From the NCBI GenBank assembly GCA_030430845.1, contig JAUIKE010000087.1, forward strand, positions 1-34,201: a stretch of DNA of 34,201 bases, read 5' to 3'. Positions 23,416-30,362 of the stretch are shown here, piece by piece. Below the pieces are notes generated by a model. The model did no database searches. It saw nothing but the letters and a program-made list of their open reading frames with translations, and was not told the DNA's origin. This DNA is from Bacteroidia bacterium (lineage in GTDB: Bacteria; Bacteroidota; Bacteroidia; Chitinophagales; Saprospiraceae). The translations under genes were made by a program, and so were the position numbers. Within the stretch, counting starts at the first letter, position 1, and each line of letters starts with the position of its first letter.

Positions 23416-23853
23416 TCAAACGATATCAATATCTTTTCGATAAGTCTCCGTTCCGGCTAATTTAGGCAGCTTAATTTTTAAAACGCCTTCTTCATAAGCA
23501 GCCGTGATGTTTTCCTTATCAATCTTTTCATTCAATTCGAAGATGCGCTTAAAGCCTCTGGGGTCGAACTCCTGGCGTTTCATGCCCGGATTATCCACAA
23601 TTTCACTTTCGGCTTTACTGGCGCTGATTATTAACAGGTCGTCTTTTATTTTGACCTGAAAATCGCTTTTGTAAAAGCCGGCTGCGAAAACGGAGGCTTC
23701 GTAGTGGTCGTCAAATTCTTCGATGTTAACCGGCGGGTATCCCCATCGGCGGCCTCGGCCATGGCCGTGCCGTCCGAATTTGTTTTCCCAATGTCTTCTT
23801 CTGTGTTTGGCGTGCTGCGCCCAATGTTGATGATATGCTTTATGATGACACAT
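23416..23853 (-). CDS. small heat shock protein, Hsp20/alpha-crystallin family
   Basis: The product has 145 residues. The alpha-crystallin domain (about 45-140) is intact: PPVNIEEFDDHYEASVFAAGFYKSDFQVKIKDDLLIISA, then FELNEKIDKENITAAYEEGVLKIKLPK with the conserved A-x-x-x-G-V-L motif. It acts as an ATP-independent holdase chaperone. The N-terminal ~40 residues are unusually rich in His and Arg (HHKAYHQHWAQHAKHRRRHW, HGHGRGRRW), which could bind metal or nucleic acid; this is inference. It has only a short C-terminal extension (AGTETYRKDIDIV). A 112-bp inverted repeat lies 30 bp upstream of its ATG. Confidence 0.93.
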   Translation of the reverse strand: MCHHKAYHQHWAQHAKHRRRHWENKFGRHGHGRGRRWGYPPVNIEEFDDHYEASVFAAGFYKSDFQVKIKDDLLIISASKAESEIVDNPGMKRQEFDPRGFKRIFELNEKIDKENITAAYEEGVLKIKLPKLAGTETYRKDIDIV

Positions 23854-23882
23854 AGTCTTATTTTTTTGTTAATTAAATAATG

Positions 23883-23994
23883 TTCAATAATGGCCGGCTG
23901 TAGCTGCGAACATTGAAGTTTAATAATATTATCCCCCCCGCCGGGGGATAATATTAATTTTCTATGTTCGGGGCTAGGGCCGGCCATTATTGAA
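23883..23994. repeat. 112-bp inverted repeat with 16-bp perfect ends
   Basis: The ends 23883-23898 and 23979-23994 are exact inverted copies (TTCAATAATGGCCGGC type). The arms continue to pair imperfectly. The centre is a perfect 14-bp stem (23924-23937 with 23943-23956) with a 5-nt loop. The layout resembles a small MITE, but no clear target-site duplication is seen. Its right end overlaps the last codons of the membrane protein gene ending at 23987. Confidence 0.88.
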
Positions 23995-24289
23995 TTTTAA
24001 TGATTTGCCATTCCGAAACAGCGGCTTCCTCCCGATCGAACTCAAAAAAAGGAACCTCCTCAGAACGCCCCTCCTTAAGTAGTCCCGGATAAGAACGGTG
24101 TCCTGCTCGATGATATGGGTGATATTGGTTCCAGCCGAGGCCGCTGAAAAAGTAGCGGGCACGCTGTATGAGAAAAAATACGCCACTCAAAACGGCTGCG
24201 AGGACGAGGGCCACTATTACGAAACGGGCGACAAAAAAGAACAGAATAATACCCAAAGAAAGGGCAAAGAAAAATTGGAATGGTTTCAT
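23987..24289 (-). CDS. small membrane protein upstream of hsp20
   Basis: The product has 100 residues from ATG 24289 (MKPFQFFFALSLG). Two adjacent hydrophobic helices lie at about 4-42 (FFFALSLGIILFFFVARFVIVALVLAAVLSGVFFL), followed by a soluble tail with aromatic and His residues (WNQYHPYHRAGHRSYPG) and an acidic stretch. No family is recognised. Same strand and order as hsp20, 134 bp upstream of it; the intervening inverted repeat could separate or couple the two. The last three residues are encoded by repeat DNA, so the C-terminus may have been altered by its insertion. Confidence 0.6.
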   Translation of the reverse strand: MKPFQFFFALSLGIILFFFVARFVIVALVLAAVLSGVFFLIQRARYFFSGLGWNQYHPYHRAGHRSYPGLLKEGRSEEVPFFEFDREEAAVSEWQIIKIQ

Positions 24290-24443
24290 GGCTTTTTTGA
24301 TTAATTGTGTAAAAAATGAGTGATGATTTCGTGTACACAATAGGGAAGACGGATGAGAGGGAGAATTACTTTAAATGGGGGCGTTTTTTTTGATTTAGGT
24401 AAAAAAAGCATCAGTATCGGTCAGCAGGTTTCGATCAAACCAT

Positions 24444-24599
24444 TTAATGCTTTTCGGATTTCCGGAAAAAAATACCGATTGCGAAAACACGATTTAGAAA
24501 TGCGCTGAGGGCTATCAGTAGATACATGACCTGTATACCTCTCTCTTTGGGATCAGAGGGAAGGTAGCGTAATTTTACTTTACCTGTAAGGAATTCCAA
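24444..24599 (-). pseudogene. short membrane-like ORF, possible C-terminal remnant
   Basis: The 51 codons read EFLTGKVKLRYLPSDPKERG followed by a hydrophobic helix (VMYLLIALSAFLNRVFAIGIFF) and a basic end. The sequence has a natural protein composition and looks like the tail of a membrane protein. There is no ATG except an internal one, giving 27 residues; a TTG is available at 24599. No upstream continuation is visible. The family is unknown. Confidence 0.25.
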
Positions 24600-24621
24600 T
24601 GCTAAAATCTATTAAATAAAC

Positions 24622-24777
24622 TTGACAAGATTCAGTATAACTTTAATCCTGATTGTATTGTACACAGGATCGGTCCAGGGCCGGATCAATGCTTGTACAG
24701 ACATTTTGTTTCCAAGTAAAAACAACTCACTGTATCAAGGCGTTTACTACAGCGACTTAAAATGGAATAAGAAATAA
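24622..24777 (+). pseudogene. short secreted-protein ORF, possible N-terminal remnant
   Basis: The 51 codons from TTG read MTRFSITLILIVLYTGSVQG, a credible signal peptide, then RINACTDILFPSKNNSLYQG and a short tail. A Cys soon after the cleavage site followed by TDILF.. faintly recalls the start of choloylglycine-hydrolase-like Ntn enzymes, but it is far too short to be active. It could be a truncated remnant, a true small secreted peptide, or chance. Confidence 0.25.
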
Positions 24778-24846
24778 TTGACCGTAGCTTTTAATAATGG
24801 CTCGGATTATTTACAACAAAAAGAAATCCATTCTTAAAAAACGAAT

Positions 24847-25392
24847 ATGGAAAAGAAAAATAAAGTATTTATTGCAACAAGCATTGACGGGTTTATTGCA
24901 GACAAAGACGGAGGGATCGATTGGCTACATTCTATTCCTAATCCGGACAATATTGACATGGGGTATGGTGAATTTACAGCCCGGATAGATGCCCTTGTCA
25001 TGGGCCGCACGACTTTTGAGACTGTCTGTGGCTTTGATATGGATTGGCCCTATCAAAAGCCCGTTTTTGTATTAAGCAACAGCATGACAAGTATTTCAGA
25101 AGAATACAGGGATAGGGCTGAGCTTGTAAAAGGGACTACAAAGGAGATTCTTGAACAAATTCATCATAAGGGATGCCATAACTTATATATAGATGGAGGG
25201 AAAACCATTCAGAGTTTTTTAAAAGAGGACCTAATTGACGAAATGACCATAACGATCATTCCTTATTTATTAGGTGGAGGTATTCCGCTGTTTACTGAGC
25301 TTCCTGAAAGACTGGATTTTGAGTGCGTCCATTCAAAAATATATTTAGGTAAGGTTGTTCAAAACTATTTTGTCAGAAAAAGAAAACATTAG
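24847..25392 (+). CDS. RibD-C/DHFR-like reductase domain protein
   Basis: The product has 181 residues. The RibD C-terminal/dihydrofolate reductase-like fold is clear: KVFIATSIDGFIADKDGGIDWL, DALVMGRTTFE, PVFVLSNS, LYIDGGKTIQSFLKEDLIDEMTITIIPYLLGGGIPLF. Members are NAD(P)H-dependent reductases of largely unknown substrate, distinct from housekeeping FolA and RibD. ATG 24847 has an A-rich leader. It converges with the minus-strand membrane gene so tightly that the two stop codons overlap (TTAG at 25389-25392), leaving no room for an intergenic terminator. Confidence 0.88.
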   Translation: MEKKNKVFIATSIDGFIADKDGGIDWLHSIPNPDNIDMGYGEFTARIDALVMGRTTFETVCGFDMDWPYQKPVFVLSNSMTSISEEYRDRAELVKGTTKEILEQIHHKGCHNLYIDGGKTIQSFLKEDLIDEMTITIIPYLLGGGIPLFTELPERLDFECVHSKIYLGKVVQNYFVRKRKH

Positions 25393-25724
25393 CAGCGCTT
25401 CTTCCACTTCTCCTTAAAGGCAGCCTTCTCTTCATCGCTCATATTCATCCATTTCTCCTTCCAGTATTTTCTCTTGGAATGGCTTGATTTATTCATGGGC
25501 GGACCAAAGCGGAAACTTCCGAAAAGGATACGAGCAAGCAACAATAAGCCAATGGCTTGCCAATAAGATAAAGGCCGCACGGAAGTGACTTCCACGAGGA
25601 TGTTATTCCACAACAGCATGACGATCCCTCCCAAGGCTGCAATAAAGATGGCTGCGACCAAAAGAAAGAAAACTATTTTCAGGGGATGAAAGCCCGGACC
25701 CCGACCTTTATATTTGTAATACAT
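25389..25724 (-). CDS. two-TM membrane protein paired with ECF sigma factor
   Basis: The product has 111 residues. Two TM helices (about 17-40 and 52-68, the second in SYWQAIGLLLLARILFGSF) are followed by a highly basic, Trp-rich C-terminus (KRKYWKEKWMNMSDEEKAAFKEKWKKRC). Similar proteins occur directly after ECF sigma factor genes in Bacteroidota. By position it may be a sigma regulator or anti-sigma, but it has no zinc-finger or FecR-like domain that would prove this. It starts 4 bp after the sigma stop, so it is in the same operon. Confidence 0.7.
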   Translation of the reverse strand: MYYKYKGRGPGFHPLKIVFFLLVAAIFIAALGGIVMLLWNNILVEVTSVRPLSYWQAIGLLLLARILFGSFRFGPPMNKSSHSKRKYWKEKWMNMSDEEKAAFKEKWKKRC

Positions 25725-25728
25725 ATGA

Positions 25729-26307
25729 TTAGTAATTTAAAAATTCTTCGTACAATGTTTCTAATTTTTCCCGTAAAAACTTCACGGCATACCGTTTTCT
25801 GGAAATCAAAGTTTTAATATTCTCACCCGTTCTGTCGGCTATTTCCTGGAAAGTCTGGTCTTCCAACTCGTTCCAGATGAAAACCTCTCTTTGTTTTTCC
25901 GGTAATTCATCCAAGGCTTCTGTCAATTCTTCCCAGAACATTTCCCGAAGGGTTTCGGTTTCCGGTGTATTGTAATCCGCCATTAAGATCTCAGGGAAAA
26001 CGGTATCTCCTTCCTCATCCTCATAGGCATAATCTTCGAGCAAGTCTGGCTTTTTCTTTCTGTAGTTATCGGTGACCCGATTTCTGGCTACGCGAAATAG
26101 CCAGCTGCTGATCTGTTCGATGGGGTTGGTTTCGATGACTCTGGAAAACTGAAACCAGACATCCTGGAAGATATCCTCTGCATCGGCATTGGAAGACACT
26201 CTTCCCCGGATAAACCGGAAAAGGCCCTGGCCATATTTTTTCATGGCGCTGTTGACCGTTGTTTCGCGCTGCTGGGCCATATCTTTGGTGGTGATTGAAT
26301 CTTCCAT
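25729..26307 (-). CDS. ECF-type RNA polymerase sigma factor
   Basis: The product has 192 residues. Region 2 (about 22-95) shows GQGLFRFIRGRVSSNADAEDIFQDVWFQF and SSWLFRVARNRVTDNYRKKK. An acidic linker follows. Region 4 (about 130-185) is LPEKQREVFIWNELEDQTFQEIADRTGENIKTLISRKRYAVKFLRE, the sigma-70 r4 helix-turn-helix. It likely directs transcription of a small stress or envelope regulon, but the targets are unknown. The start ATG is at 26307. The only partner in sight is the two-TM protein downstream. Confidence 0.93.
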   Translation of the reverse strand: MEDSITTKDMAQQRETTVNSAMKKYGQGLFRFIRGRVSSNADAEDIFQDVWFQFSRVIETNPIEQISSWLFRVARNRVTDNYRKKKPDLLEDYAYEDEEGDTVFPEILMADYNTPETETLREMFWEELTEALDELPEKQREVFIWNELEDQTFQEIADRTGENIKTLISRKRYAVKFLREKLETLYEEFLNY

Positions 26308-26474
26308 TAGTCAGGGAAGACGTATCAAGCCGTATTTTACTTTAAAGAAAGATAAGTTTTTTTTATTTAGGGGAACTTATTTGGTGCTTCTGGGGATAAT
26401 AGGAAGTAGAAAGCATGCCACCAGCCTGTCAAGTTACCAGGATGGCAAAAAAATCACCCGAACCTCGCATAATC

Positions 26475-27860
26475 ATGTCAAAAGTCTTTAGAGTTATCAA
26501 AGCCGCGATACAAGGAAAGGAAAAGAATTTCACCAGCGGCAGCATCAATCGTGCCATTGTATACCTATCTATTCCCATGATTCTGGAAATGATTATGGAA
26601 TCCTTATTTGCGGTGGTGGATGTGTTTTTTGTATCGCAAGTAAGTGTGGATGCCGTTTCTACTGTTGGCCTAACCGAATCAGTTATTACGCTGGTATATT
26701 CCATTGCTATTGGTTTGAGTATGGCTGCTACCGCCATTGTTGCCCGCCGAGTGGGTGAAAAAAATGCAGAAGGCGCTTCTCATTCGGCCGTTCAGGCCAT
26801 TCTGATAGGTGTTTCAATATCGGTCATTATCGGTATAGCGGGGTTCATTTTTGCGGCCGATATCCTTAGGTTGATGGGAGGGAGTGAAGAGTTGATTGCA
26901 GAAGGGGTGGGTTATACACAGGTTGCCTTTGCGACGAATGTGGTCATTATGCTCTTATTCCTTCTCAATGGGATTTTCCGTGGCGCAGGGGATGCCAGTC
27001 TGGCTATGGCATCTCTTTGGGTAGCTAATATCATTAATATCATTTTGGATCCTTTGTTTATTTTTGGTATTGGTCCATTTCCGGAGCTTGGTGTAATGGG
27101 AGCGGCAGTAGCTACAAGTATTGGAAGGGGACTGGGAGTTGTTTTTCAATTGGTCATTTTATTTAGGGGGTGGGGTATTATCAAGGTGTTGGCACGACAC
27201 TGGAAGCCCAATTGGGAACTCATAAAAAAGATGGTCAAAATTGGATCTTCCGGCACCATGCAATTCCTTATTTCTTCGGCTAGCTGGATCTTCCTAATGC
27301 GAATCATTGCCATTTTCGGGAGTGAGGCTATTGCAGGGTATACGATTTCTATCCGTCTGATCATTTTTACTATACTACCGGCCTGGGGATTAGCGAATGC
27401 AGCAGCTACACTTGTTGGGCAAAACCTGGGTGCAGGCCAGCCTGAGCGAGCCGAACAATCCGTTTGGAAAGCGGCGTTTTATAATATGCTCTTCCTTTTA
27501 AGCGTATCGATCGTGTTTTTCGCTTTTGCAGAGTCTTTAATGGGCTTCTTTACGGATGTGCCGGCCGTGATCAATGCAGGAGTACTCAGCCTTCGCATTA
27601 TATGTGTAGGTTATGTCTTTTTTGCCTATGGAATGGTCATTAGTCAGGCCTTCAATGGAGCAGGGGATACGCGTACGCCCATGTTCATCAACTTATTCTG
27701 CTTTTGGTTGCTGGAAATTCCTTTGAGTTATTTTCTCAGCGTAACACTCGATATGGGCTTAGCCGGGGTGTGTTGGGCTATTGCCGGAGCTGAAACGGTA
27801 TTAGCCATATTGGCAGTGATCATCTTTAGGAAAGGGAAATGGAAAAAAATTAGCATATAA
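26475..27860 (+). CDS. MATE-family multidrug/cation efflux protein
   Basis: The product has 461 residues with 12 TM helices in two MatE halves. Typical segments: IVYLSIPMILEMIMESLFAVVDVFFVSQVS, LTESVITLVYSIAIGLSMAATAIVARRVGEK, GAGDASLAMASLWVANIINIILDPLFIFG, LANAAATLVGQNLGAGQPERAEQSVWKA and FNGAGDTRTPMFINLFCFWLLEIPLSY. It uses a Na+ or H+ gradient to expel small organic compounds. ATG 26475 (MSKVFRV) is preferred; the extra 20 residues from 26415 are not MATE-like. Divergent from the sigma operon. Confidence 0.92.
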   Translation: MSKVFRVIKAAIQGKEKNFTSGSINRAIVYLSIPMILEMIMESLFAVVDVFFVSQVSVDAVSTVGLTESVITLVYSIAIGLSMAATAIVARRVGEKNAEGASHSAVQAILIGVSISVIIGIAGFIFAADILRLMGGSEELIAEGVGYTQVAFATNVVIMLLFLLNGIFRGAGDASLAMASLWVANIINIILDPLFIFGIGPFPELGVMGAAVATSIGRGLGVVFQLVILFRGWGIIKVLARHWKPNWELIKKMVKIGSSGTMQFLISSASWIFLMRIIAIFGSEAIAGYTISIRLIIFTILPAWGLANAAATLVGQNLGAGQPERAEQSVWKAAFYNMLFLLSVSIVFFAFAESLMGFFTDVPAVINAGVLSLRIICVGYVFFAYGMVISQAFNGAGDTRTPMFINLFCFWLLEIPLSYFLSVTLDMGLAGVCWAIAGAETVLAILAVIIFRKGKWKKISI

Positions 27861-27922
27861 TGGGGTTGTGTAAAAACTCGTTCCTCGCCTGCCTGACGGC
27901 AGTCAGGTTTTTACCCACCCCA
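27861..27922. terminator. two-tier hairpin terminator between MATE and SRPBCC genes
   Basis: Inner 6-bp stem CCTGAC/GTCAGG (27892-27897, 27902-27907). The outer arms 27861-27877 and 27907-27922 pair imperfectly (TGGGGT...TAAAAAC with GTTTTTACCCACCCCA). It begins at the base after the MATE stop. The right arm contains the final codons and stop (27911) of the SRPBCC gene. Confidence 0.7.
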
Positions 27923-28372
27923 TAATTTATTTATGGTTTCCTCCCTATATTCAAATATCTGATCCACCATTTTTTCAACAAAAAGGGCATTGGCTATGGT
28001 GCCGATAATTCCATAGGGTACCTTGTAGTGTAAAATATCTTTCATTAAAGTACCTCCGTCTTTTTCCTCAAACCAATGCTGATGGTGCCAGAAGGCATAA
28101 GGGCCGAAGCGCTGCTCGTCGATGAAGAACTGTCTTTGTCGGATATGAGTAATCTCGGTTACCCAGTTCATTTTGATACCCAGCAGTGGGGCTATGTTGT
28201 ATTGAATGATCATGCCTTCGTACATTTCAATACCCTCGAGGTCGGAGAGGATCTCAAATGAAACATGCTCCGGGGTGATCTCGTTGAGGTTTTCCGGACG
28301 GGAAAAAAAAGACCAAACTTCATCCAATGGCCGGTTGATCCAAATTTCCCAAGATTTTTTCTTAACGATCAT
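27911..28372 (-). CDS. SRPBCC-superfamily (START/Bet v1-like) protein
   Basis: The product has 153 residues. WEIWINRPLDEVWSFFSRPENLNEITPEHVSFEI is the standard opening of SRPBCC ligand-binding proteins, and MKDILHYKVPYGIIGTIANALFVEKMVDQIFEYREETINKLW is the closing long helix. It binds a hydrophobic ligand in a cavity; the identity is unknown. ATG 28372 is well supported by the conserved N-terminus. Its last codons are in the right arm of the shared terminator. Next to an exporter gene, but transcribed convergently, so no functional link is shown. Confidence 0.85.
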   Translation of the reverse strand: MIVKKKSWEIWINRPLDEVWSFFSRPENLNEITPEHVSFEILSDLEGIEMYEGMIIQYNIAPLLGIKMNWVTEITHIRQRQFFIDEQRFGPYAFWHHQHWFEEKDGGTLMKDILHYKVPYGIIGTIANALFVEKMVDQIFEYREETINKLWGG

Positions 28373-28697
28373 AAATACATTGATATGAAAGATGATGTAA
28401 AACTTTGTTCAAAACAAGATTTTCGTGGAAAGGTTTTGAAGCTGCGGCTTGATAAATGACTGATTTCACCCCTTTTGGAGGAAAAATAAACTTGGTGGAA
28501 ATGTTAAAGTTTATTTGAAGTTAAAAATAAATAAAAAGCGAACGTTGTTTTTATAGTGTTGATTTTCAGTTGTTTGTGAGGCGTAATTCCCGGAGCTTTC
28601 AAATAGTATAATTTTTTAAATATATTAAAATTAAAAAAATATGAAAATTACCCCCTTTCAGGTATGTATCTAATATAGATAAATAATATCTTTGTCG
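28373..28697. other. AT-rich gene-free region
   Basis: The left part is the promoter side of the SRPBCC gene. The centre (28500-28690) is strongly AT-rich. I see no hairpin, repeat or coding stretch other than a trivial 24-codon ORF at about 28384-28458. Confidence 0.5.
28687..28694 (+). promoter_or_regulatory. candidate -7 box (TATCTTTG)
   Basis: Exact TAnnTTTG match in an AT-rich stretch, 4 bp before the ATG of a small ORF at 28698. No TTTG at -33 is visible. If functional, the transcript would start inside or just after that ATG, so the ORF may not be translated from it. Confidence 0.3.
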
Positions 28698-28880
28698 ATG
28701 AACGAAAGCAAAAACGTTCCGATTAAAACATTAAAATTATATCCCTTAAACCGTTTAAAGCGTAATCCCATGACTACTTACACATCTTTCGTCAATAAAC
28801 GTCCGTTTATTCTTCACCGATATATTTCCGATAGCTCTAAGAACAAATTCCTTCCTATTCCTACTCAAGGCAAGTACTAG
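28698..28880 (+). CDS. possible small basic protein
   Basis: The product has 60 residues from ATG 28698 (MNESKNVPIKTLKLYPLNRL ... LPIPTQGKY). It is rich in Lys, Arg and Ser, with no TM segment or signal and no family I know. It stands alone upstream of the secreted orphan gene. The composition is not typical of coding genes here, and a promoter box abuts its ATG, so it may be chance or lie within a 5' leader of the next gene. Confidence 0.25.
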   Translation: MNESKNVPIKTLKLYPLNRLKRNPMTTYTSFVNKRPFILHRYISDSSKNKFLPIPTQGKY

Positions 28881-28960
28881 CATTTGGGGGATTTAACTCA
28901 TTTGTACGCGTTTACCGTTACTTGTTACGAGGCTTACCGTCAAAATTCATGGAGTTAAAT

Positions 28961-28968
28961 TAAATTTG
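28961..28968 (+). promoter_or_regulatory. candidate -7 box (TAAATTTG)
   Basis: Exact TAnnTTTG match that ends 1 bp before the ATG at 28970. If used, the true start of the secreted protein may be the ATG at 29012, or the mRNA is nearly leaderless. No clear -33 partner. Confidence 0.3.
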
Positions 28969-28969
28969 T

Positions 28970-30172
28970 ATGAGCTATAACTACAGTCGCTTAAATATTT
29001 TTATTAAAATAATGTTTGTTGTGCCGGTATGCTGTCTTTTTACAATAAGCAGCATGGGCGCCCATGATATGTGGGGAGGGCTAGAAGAAAAGACCGAGGG
29101 TCTTCCATTGGTTGACCCGGAAACTGACTGCCAACCTGTATTTGCCATAGAGCATCTTACCTTTAATTGCCTGGAAGCTTTGGCCGTAGATCAGCTTCCA
29201 TTTCCGAATGTTTATAGTACATGTGGCCAGATTGTGGAATTGGACTATGTGGATGAGTATTTTGACCTGGGATGCCACGTCAACGGTTTTGACGGGTGGT
29301 TTAAAAAAGATAATTGGATTCAATCAAAGATAAAAGGTGACGGTGGGGTAGATGTCACCGGAGCTCCCAATGCACTATTAGTTGAAGGGGCTAATAAGGC
29401 TCTAGTTGAGGTTATGCCTGGCAGCACTACTTCCTTAACGGTTGTAGTACCTGCTGATGGATTTATAACATTTGACTGGAGTATTGTTGGGGGCTCCAAT
29501 CTTTCGTTAACTGTTAGAGCAGGTGAAAGTACGGTTATTCCGGATCGGTACTTTGTATCACAGAGTCTGAAGGCCGGTGACACGTTTTCTCTGCTCTTTC
29601 AGTCAACTTTTCAGGGCCGGATCGAACTGAGTAACTTCCAGTTTTTAAGCAATATAAATACGCTTATTCAAAGGACCTGGAAGGCAAAAGATGAAAGCGG
29701 CCAACAATCAGAAGCCGTACAATTCATCGGAGTGAAAGGTATTGAGGCTTCTCAGATTCTAATGCCATTAGATATTAATACTTCTAAGACTGCTTACAGG
29801 GATGAAATTCCCAGTCCGGAATTAAGCGGTTATCCTATTTTCGATAAAGACGGGGATTGGATTACTTCTGATGATCAGATTTCCTTGCAGGGAAAGTCCT
29901 GTTCTGTGAAAATGTCCTGGTCAGATAAAGTCGATGCGCAGACTGACAAAACCATTATTAGCAGGAAGTGGGTCATTGAGCAGGGATGCGGGCGGAATAC
30001 CATCATCCATACACAGGAAATTGTTCTACAACATAAATTTACAGAGCAGGTTCAACCGGCCAGAAAAGGTATCGGTTCTTCAGGCAAACATGGTTTGAAT
30101 GATGATCAACCCTCAAGAAAGAAGAATTATTACAGCTTTATTGGCGAGGAGGATTCCTCTGGTCCGAATTAA
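28970..30172 (+). CDS. secreted orphan protein with HYR-like Ig segments
   Basis: The product has 400 residues. The N-terminus MSYNYSRLNIFIKIMFVVPVCCLFTISSMGAHD is a Sec signal; translation may begin at the first ATG or at 29012 (MFVVPVC). A Cys-containing region (DCQPVFAIEHLTFNCLEAL, YSTCGQIVELDYV) is followed by a beta-sandwich-like stretch (VPADGFITFDWSIVGGSNLSLTV). Two segments then recall the HYR-like ending common in Saprospiria surface proteins (IQRTWKAKDESGQQSE, ISRKWVIEQGCGRNTI). The tail is basic and polar, with no type IX C-terminal domain recognised. The function is unknown. Confidence 0.72.
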   Translation: MSYNYSRLNIFIKIMFVVPVCCLFTISSMGAHDMWGGLEEKTEGLPLVDPETDCQPVFAIEHLTFNCLEALAVDQLPFPNVYSTCGQIVELDYVDEYFDLGCHVNGFDGWFKKDNWIQSKIKGDGGVDVTGAPNALLVEGANKALVEVMPGSTTSLTVVVPADGFITFDWSIVGGSNLSLTVRAGESTVIPDRYFVSQSLKAGDTFSLLFQSTFQGRIELSNFQFLSNINTLIQRTWKAKDESGQQSEAVQFIGVKGIEASQILMPLDINTSKTAYRDEIPSPELSGYPIFDKDGDWITSDDQISLQGKSCSVKMSWSDKVDAQTDKTIISRKWVIEQGCGRNTIIHTQEIVLQHKFTEQVQPARKGIGSSGKHGLNDDQPSRKKNYYSFIGEEDSSGPN

Positions 30173-30259
30173 AAGCTGACAATATAAAGAGTACCTGTAA
30201 TGGTTGTTTTGTGAAAGACGCCGGCTTACGGGTTTTCAGGTGTAATAAAATTACTTTTC

Positions 30260-30277
30260 GGCGGCATGATGTCCGCC
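30260..30277 (+). terminator. terminator after the secreted orphan gene
   Basis: GGCGG/CCGCC stem with an 8-nt loop followed by T7, 88 bp after the stop. Confidence 0.65.
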
Positions 30278-30286
30278 TTTTTTTAT

Positions 30287-30324
30287 GTAAAAAGGAGGTG
30301 CCCGGGCGGACACCTCCTTTTTAC
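30287..30324. terminator. second hairpin of a terminator array
   Basis: Perfect 14-bp stem (30287-30300 with 30311-30324) with a 10-nt GC-rich loop (CCCGGGCGGA). A5/T5 sit inside the stem, so it can act on either strand. Confidence 0.75.
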
Positions 30325-30362
30325 AAAAAAAGAGCCTATGCGATCGCATAGGCTCTTTTTTT
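30325..30362. terminator. terminator of the MORN gene, perfect 38-bp palindrome
   Basis: A7-GAGCCTATGCG and its exact inverse with no spacer (centre 30343/30344). It ends at the base before the stop codon of the minus-strand MORN gene (30363-30365). It is the third consecutive hairpin in about 100 bp. Confidence 0.88.

Larger units (their letters stand above)
24290..24846. other. 557-bp region with only short possible gene remnants
   Basis: Apart from two 51-codon ORFs on opposite strands (24444-24599 and 24622-24777) I see no gene, hairpin terminator or repeat. The region separates the hsp20-side genes from the reductase gene and looks like a decayed locus. Confidence 0.5.

Noticed and set aside
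28384..28458. 24-codon plus-strand ORF upstream of the AT-rich gap
   Set aside because: Too short, and without ribosome-site or conservation evidence.
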